From positions 96,293,583 through 96,357,582 of the forward strand of contig NC_133390.1 of the NCBI RefSeq assembly GCF_047511655.1: a stretch of 64,000 nt of DNA, given 5' to 3'. Both the position numbers and the translations under genes were made by a program. Below the pieces are notes generated by a model. It was given only the letters and a program-made list of their open reading frames with translations. It was not told the DNA's origin and made no database searches. This DNA is from Castor canadensis (taxonomy: Eukaryota > Chordata > Mammalia > Rodentia > Castoridae). Shown one piece after another: positions 58,991 through 64,000 of this stretch. Every line of letters starts with the position of its first letter. Within the stretch, counting starts at the first letter, position 1.

Positions 58991-61102
58991 GACATATCTG
59001 ACTTGTAATGGCCATGTCTAAGAACACAATGAAAATCACAGAGCAGGAATGAAGCAAGATGATGTCTAAGTAAAATCCTACAGATAGTCTCCTCAAAGAA
59101 TATCAAACTACTTTCACAAGTGCTAAGGAAGCTAGCTGAGAGACCATAGTGTCTGCTTTTAGTCCAACAAAAAGAAAAGATGCAATGAAGAAAGCAGAAA
59201 GAAAATTTGCCTAAATAACCCCTCCCCAAACTTCAACCAGCATTTAGAGAGATAACCTCTGGCCTGGGGGAAGGAGAATTAAGCCCAGGTCTCATACTTG
59301 AAACTCACTACCAGGCTCACCATGGTGAAACCTGGTGCCTCATGATCAAACAATGAGCTGCTGAACTATGTTACCAAATGGCAAAGAGATTGCCTCTATC
59401 ACCAGTAAGCCAACTCAAGCAGCAGAGCTGAGATCAAGACTCCATCTGCTGGGGAGTGGGGCATATCTTGCACAGGACTGTTTGGGAGCTAAGTGCTAAG
59501 CCCTGTGGTGAGACCCAACACCAAGCAGACACCAAAAGCTCCATTCCCCAGCCAGAGACCACAGGCGGTGCCTCTAGATCTAGCATGGCATCAGAGAGAG
59601 ACCTATGCACTGGTGGGACAAACTTAAGTTTTGATTTGCACCAGTGCCACCTATAGCATGGGCCTGCTTGTATCAATGAGACTATGCAGGTCCTTGTGGC
59701 TGTGAGACCCAAGTACAACATAGCTAGATGTCAGACTTGGTATTCATGACACTACTCTTACCAACACTATAGGAACTATGGGCAGCATAGCATGGAACAG
59801 AAGACAGGGTAGTTAGCACAGGACTTCACCTTGAAACTCAGTAGTAGGCTGATAAAATCTAACACTGGGCAGATCCCAACAGATCCTCTGGCCTGTGCCC
59901 ATAGGGGAAGCCTCTGGAACAGCCCCAGTGCCAGGCAGCAATATGTGGTACAATCAGATTTCTATTTCAGCCAGCATCACCTGTGGCTACTTGCACCAAT
60001 TTTGGACCAGAAGTCCAAGTCAACAGTAGTCACCCATAGCCTTGGTATGGGCCATGGTCCAGTGTAATGCTAGTCATGGAGGACTATGCACTAAGGTGTA
60101 ACATGGCTAAGAACTGGGCAGAATCCTTCAGTACCCAACCACAGATTGGTGACTATGAACAAGGCGTCTATCCAGGTCTCCCACAGCCCCAGGGAGAGGC
60201 TTGAGAGTATGGACTGCCTTTTTAGGTACTCCTCTTTCAAAATAATAATATACAGACTGCAGATGTAAAACAAACATGGATCACCCTCTAGCACTGAAAC
60301 AATAACAACGTAAAAGCAGACTGGCAGCAAACTTGAACTCAGATGCTATCTAGTGCCGAAATAGCAAAGTAACTACAGGCTCAGAGAAAATAGGCAGTAT
60401 GCTTAAAATCTCTGGAAAGATAGGCACAAAGCCAGACTACAAAACTGGGAATAATTACCTACTCTTTCAATGTGTAGGTGTCACATACCAAGGGTCAAGA
60501 GCTAAAGGAAACCATGACCTCACCTAATAGCCAAAAGGCTCCAGAAGTTGACTAGATTGCATACAGTATGGGCAAACTCTGGTGCAAAATTTAAAACAAC
60601 TGCTGTAAGAAAACTCAAGTTTCAAGAAAAAACACAGAGAAAAGATTCAACACTTTAACAGTGTTGAGACATTTAACAGAGAGATGGATGCAATTTTTTT
60701 AAAAAATCAAATAGGAATTCTTAACCTGAAAAATACACTAACAAAATTAAAAATGCAATAGAAGGCATCAATATCAGGATAGATCAAACATAAAATTAAT
60801 AGTTCAAAGGTAGGTTATTTTAAAATATAGTCAGAGGAGAACAAAAGAAAAAGGAATGAAGAGGAATGAAGAAGGCCTGCAGAAACTTTGGGACAGCATT
60901 AAAAATGCAAATATTTAAGTCACTGGGGTTCAAGACAGATTTGAGAATGGCAAGGTATAAAATTTATTCAAAGAAATAATAATAGGAAAACCTCCCAAAC
61001 CTAGAGGAGGATACAAATATATAGGTACAAGCAAGTCAAAGGTCAGATTTAACCCAACCTAAGTCTACTCCAAGACACAGAATAATGAAATTCTCAGAGC
61101 TG

Positions 61103-61190
61103 GAAGAGTGGCTCAAGTGGTAGAGTTCCTGCCTAGCAAGTGTAAAGCTCTGAGTTCAAATCCCAGTCCCACCAAAGAAAAAAAATCAAA
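61103..61190 (+). repeat. ID/tRNA-like SINE
   Basis: GAGTGGCTCAAGTGGTAGAG (A box region), GAGTTCAAATCCC (B box) and an A-rich tail. Well preserved. Confidence 0.92.
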
Positions 61191-61729
61191 TCCTCAAAGA
61201 TAAAGGGTAAAGAGAATAATCTCAAGAATGTAAGAGAAAGCAAACAAATGACCGCAAGGGTTCCCCAATTCACCTGCCAGCAAACTTCTCACTAGAATCT
61301 TTGTGGAACAAGAGAGTGGCATATTTTCACAATAATGAGGAGGGGAAAAACTGCCATACAAGAATACTGCATCCAGCAAACCTACCCTTTAGAAATGAAG
61401 AAGGAATAAAGACATTCCTTCATAAGTAAAAGCTAGTAAAAATATATCTCCATGAAATCCATTTTACAACAAATGCCAAAAGGGAGTTGTCAAACTGAAA
61501 GAAAAAAGCATCGATGGCTAAGACAAAACATGGGAAGGTGCAAACTAACCGGAAGAGTAACTGTATGGACAAACTCAGAACCTTCTAATAATGTGAACAT
61601 GATATGAAAACCATTCATATTTTTAGTATGAAGGAGGAAAAACAAAATCATTTAAAGTAACTATAATTATATGATAAAGAGATAGGCAGTACAGAAAAAT
61701 GCAAAATGGGCCATTAAAAATCCAAAGTA

Positions 61730-62032
61730 GGCCAAGTGTGGTGGCTCAAGCTTGTAATGCTAGCTACTTGCAGGTGGAGATCAGAAGGAGGGCAGTTTGA
61801 GACAAGCCTGGCCAAAAGTAAAGCTCAATACACTCCATCTCAACCAATGGCTGAGAGCCTGTCATCACAGCTACACAGGGAAGTACAAATAGTAGGATCA
61901 TGGTCCAGGCCCACCCAAAGCAAGACCAAATCTCAAAAATAACCAGTGCTAAAAAGGGCTGGGCAGTGGTTCAAGTGTGTTGTGCCTGCCTAGCAAGTAC
62001 AAAGCCTGAGTTCAACCCCAGTAGTGAATACA
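61730..62032 (+). repeat. Composite SINE (two B1-like monomers + ID)
   Basis: In the sense orientation: a first 7SL-like monomer (GGCCAAGTGTGGTGGCTCAA, about 61730-61850), a second monomer (about 61851-61940, with GGATCATGGTCCAGGCC and AAATCTCAAAAATAACC), and then an ID-like unit (GGGCTGGGCAGTGGTTCAAG, GAGTTCAACCCC). It shows the module order clearly. Confidence 0.85.
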
Positions 62033-62450
62033 GGAGGATGGGTAGGTAAAGGTGGAAATTTTTTAGTGTATTTTCTCTATTTTGTATTTTGTTGTTGTTG
62101 TTTGTTTCTTATCGTTAGGATCTTATTAAGTTGCTATCCTTCAAAATAGTGTGTTATAACCAAAAACTGTCTTACATCTTAGAGTAATCAAAAAGCAAAT
62201 TCTGTGGCAGATAAAACAAAAATAGTAAGTAATCAAACACACGACTAGAGTAAATGCCTTACTCTCAGAGTGTGAAAAACAGAAAGGATCTACAATCAAA
62301 TTAGAAAACAAGTTACAAAATGGCTATAGTAAATCCTATGCATCAACAATCACCTTAAATGTAAATGGATTAAATTATTCAATTAAAGGATATACAGTGA
62401 CTGAATGCAAAACCATGTGGTACTTTACAAGTCCAAAAGCCTCACTAAAT

Positions 62451-62704
62451 CAGATCCACGGGAGCTAGAAGGCCTTATATAAGAGAGCCTGTCTGTAAGC
62501 CAGGAACCCAATGAATGTTTCATGTGCCTAAACTTTTAAAAATCTTTTCCAAAACAACTTATTAAACTAGTTTTCCTGCATATACACCAAACTAAAATTC
62601 TCCTACATTCATAATTAATAAGTCATTAGAAATGTACAGATTTAGTCTGAATGTACTGCCAGAGTTTATACTTTCATTACAACACAGGTTTAAAAAGAAC
62701 TTAC
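62451..62704. other. ECT2 intron end next to the PH exon
   Basis: The donor GTAAGT of the upstream exon lies at 62699-62704 on the minus strand. No other feature is seen. Confidence 0.4.
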
Positions 62705-62859
62705 AGCATCTGCTTTACAAATGGTGTTGGCTACATGTCGACACAGCATCTTTAGCCAGTTTTCTTTTGGAAGTTCATCTGATGTCATCTGGAAACTGAG
62801 CAGCACATTTGCCTGCTCTGTTGGTGGCCTCACAAGCAAGGCAAAAGCATTATGGCAAT
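62705..62859 (-). CDS. ECT2: ECT2 PH-domain C-terminal exon
   Basis: This 155-bp exon has acceptor ATTATTCTGGAACCCTAG and donor GTAAGT. It starts with the last two bases of a split codon (G|AT, Asp) and then encodes 51 residues, beginning CHNAFALLVRPPTEQ and ending ICKADA. These are the last strands and the C-terminal helix of the PH domain; NWLKML carries the Trp that is nearly invariant in PH domains. The PH domain follows the RhoA-activating DH domain and, in the human protein, contributes to membrane targeting and autoinhibition. The sequence matches human ECT2 as I remember it essentially throughout. Confidence 0.97.
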
Positions 62860-63249
62860 CTAGGGTTCCAGAATAATAATAAACATTAAGTGTTACTCCT
62901 TAGAGAGTCATCAATTTAGTTTCCTCAGACTATCAAACTTTTAATAAAATTATCTCTTCTCCACCCTGCCTGCCCCCTCTTTTTTCAATTAAAAAAAAGA
63001 ACAGCATAGTAAAAGCACTGGAAGAAAATCTAATAGTATTACTATACCATGTAAGGAACCAACAATTACTTGAGAATAAAAGGCAGTATTTTCCTTTATA
63101 TTTAATATTTTCTGTGATGAAGTTTTAAGTTCATAAAATATTAGACATCATTTCTTAGAATTCTAGAATTTAAGTTTCAAATTAAAATGGCATTATAAGA
63201 ATACATCAATAACAACTTTACTTAAATTACCCTTAAGGAAAAAAACTCG
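62860..63249. other. ECT2 intron upstream of the PH exon
   Basis: AT-rich. The next upstream ECT2 exon is not seen before base 64000. Confidence 0.4.
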
Positions 63250-63330
63250 GGCTCAGGTGTGGCTCAAAAGGTAGAACACCTGCCTACCAAGTACAAAAGC
63301 CCTGAGTTCAAACCCCTAAGGTGCAAAAAT
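63250..63330 (+). repeat. ID/tRNA-like SINE
   Basis: GTGTGGCTCAAAAGGTAGAA and GAGTTCAAACCCC, with an A-rich end. Confidence 0.88.
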
Positions 63331-63486
63331 AGAACCTATTTTAAACAATGAGTTCCTTCACAATAAAATCCCTTGAAATGGAAATGATCGAAATAAATGT
63401 TCCAGGCAACCCTTAATTAATCCAGAGTTTGAAAATGAGTGAAAACAGCTGCATCAGTTGCTATTTTCTTTAAGAATCACTTCTGG

Positions 63487-63596
63487 CTTGGGAATGTGGA
63501 CTCAGTGGAAAGGTACTTGCCTGGCACCGCCCCCCAACCTCACTACTACTCCCACCTCTCCCCCCGAAAAAAAGAAAGAAAAAAAAAAAAAAACAC
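63487..63596 (+). repeat. ID-like SINE fragment with A-rich tail
   Basis: GGGAATGTGGACTCAGTGGA is an A-box-like block. The B-box half is replaced by a C-rich stretch, followed by AAAAAAGAAAGAAA. Confidence 0.6.
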
Positions 63597-63789
63597 ATCT
63601 TTCCTTACAATCTCAAACCTTCCATCATAAAAATATACATCTAACATCCAAAATGCAGCCAGCAACACACATCACTAGGTGCTAATTAAACAGGTAACAC
63701 TGTTTCAGGGAGGTATATGTTTCTGGCAATTTCAAGACCTTCAGACAATCTACTTTAATGCTACTAAAGTTGCAAGTGAAAGTTCCTTA

Positions 63790-64000
63790 GGGCACTGATG
63801 TAAGTTTGGGTCTGGAATATTCCCTAAACACCCATGTGTTAAAGGCTTGGTCACCAGATCAGCAGTACTGGGAAGCAGTAAAAACTTTTAAGAAATAGGG
63901 CTTAGTGAAAGGTTTTAGTTCATTGCGGGGGGGATGTCCTTGAAGGGGACACTGTGGCACCCCAGTCTTTCTTCTTTCTCCTCACATCCCAGCCATCAGG
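63790..64000 (+). mobile_element. LTR-like repeat (MaLR-like), cut by window end
   Basis: CCATGTGTTAAAGGCTTGGT, AAGAAATAGGGCTTAGTGAA and a GATGTCCTTGAAGGGGACA block resemble an ERVL-MaLR-type LTR. It is truncated by the window edge. Confidence 0.5.

Larger units (their letters stand above)
59225..62450 (+). mobile_element. Ancient L1 (L1M or HAL1-type) with 5' UTR and ORF1
   Basis: A decayed plus-strand element. 59225-60400 is 5' UTR-like sequence (GACTCCATCTGCTGGGGAGT block near 59438), 60600-61560 is ORF1-like, and 62330-62440 matches the start of an old ORF2 (CTTAAATGTAAATGGATTAA). SINEs interrupt it at 61103-61190 and 61730-62032. Keeping the 5' end is unusual for so old a copy. No frame is usable; 59456-59656 and 59831-60067 are chance frames inside the UTR-like part. 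Confidence 0.55.
39745..64000 (-). other. ECT2: ECT2 transcription unit, 3' part (partial gene)
   Basis: This minus-strand gene encodes the Dbl-family exchange factor that activates RhoA at the cell equator to drive cytokinesis. The window holds its last four to five exons and the 3' UTR; the BRCT, DH and first PH exons lie past 64000. Exons are 62705-62859, 45349-45456, 44114-44260, then either 42472-42615 (alternative end) or 40989-41078 (canonical end). All introns are GT-AG and all seen junctions keep frame. The final introns are 17.2, 1.1 and 3.0 kb (or 1.5 kb to the alternative exon). If human synteny holds, the region left of 39745 would be ECT2-SPATA16 intergenic DNA; that is inference. 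Confidence 0.95.

Noticed and set aside
63700..64000. Another ECT2 PH or DH exon near the window end
   Set aside because: No minus-strand segment with matched acceptor and donor encoding DH/PH-like sequence was found; the end of the region looks like an LTR.

Overview
This is mammalian nuclear DNA, almost certainly from a rodent. It has long introns, GT-AG splice sites, poly(A) signals, and dense LINE-1 and SINE repeats built from tRNA/ID-like and 7SL/B1-like modules. The SINE and L1 types fit Castorimorpha, with beaver (Castor) as my best guess. That guess comes from remembered repeat consensus sequences and was not searched.

The only host gene I can support is the 3' part of ECT2, the RhoA guanine-nucleotide exchange factor of cytokinesis. 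It lies on the minus strand in the right third of the window. From 5' to 3' of the gene, the exons are: the end of the PH domain (62705-62859), two post-PH exons (45349-45456 and 44114-44260), a candidate alternative last exon (42472-42615), and the canonical last exon (40989-41078). A 3' UTR of about 1.2 kb follows, with an AATAAA near 39765. All junctions keep the reading frame. The 5' exons lie beyond base 64000.

Bases 1-39700 look intergenic and are mostly a mosaic of transposons of different ages. 1.3-9.5 kb holds L1 copies, including a three-level nested insertion with readable target-site duplications, and an MLT2-like LTR. 12-16.9 kb holds MaLR and class I-like LTRs and a Tigger transposase fossil. 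20.2-21.2 kb holds an L1 with an internal deletion. 26.66-33.04 kb holds a full-length but inactive L1 with a tandem-repeat 5' UTR. 33.2-37.9 kb holds LTR-type remnants and an ERV-L protease/RT/RNase H/integrase fossil. 37.9-39.3 kb holds another truncated L1.

Bases 39745-64000 are the ECT2 transcription unit. Its 17.2-kb intron holds a SINE cluster, two Tc1/mariner-type MITEs of one family, a 5.55-kb L1 inserted antisense to the gene, and an ancient L1 carrying 5' UTR and ORF1 sequence. I see no tRNA, rRNA, CRISPR array or bacterial/phage genes. Family names for old repeats rest on remembered consensus sequences, and their edges are approximate unless a target-site duplication is given.
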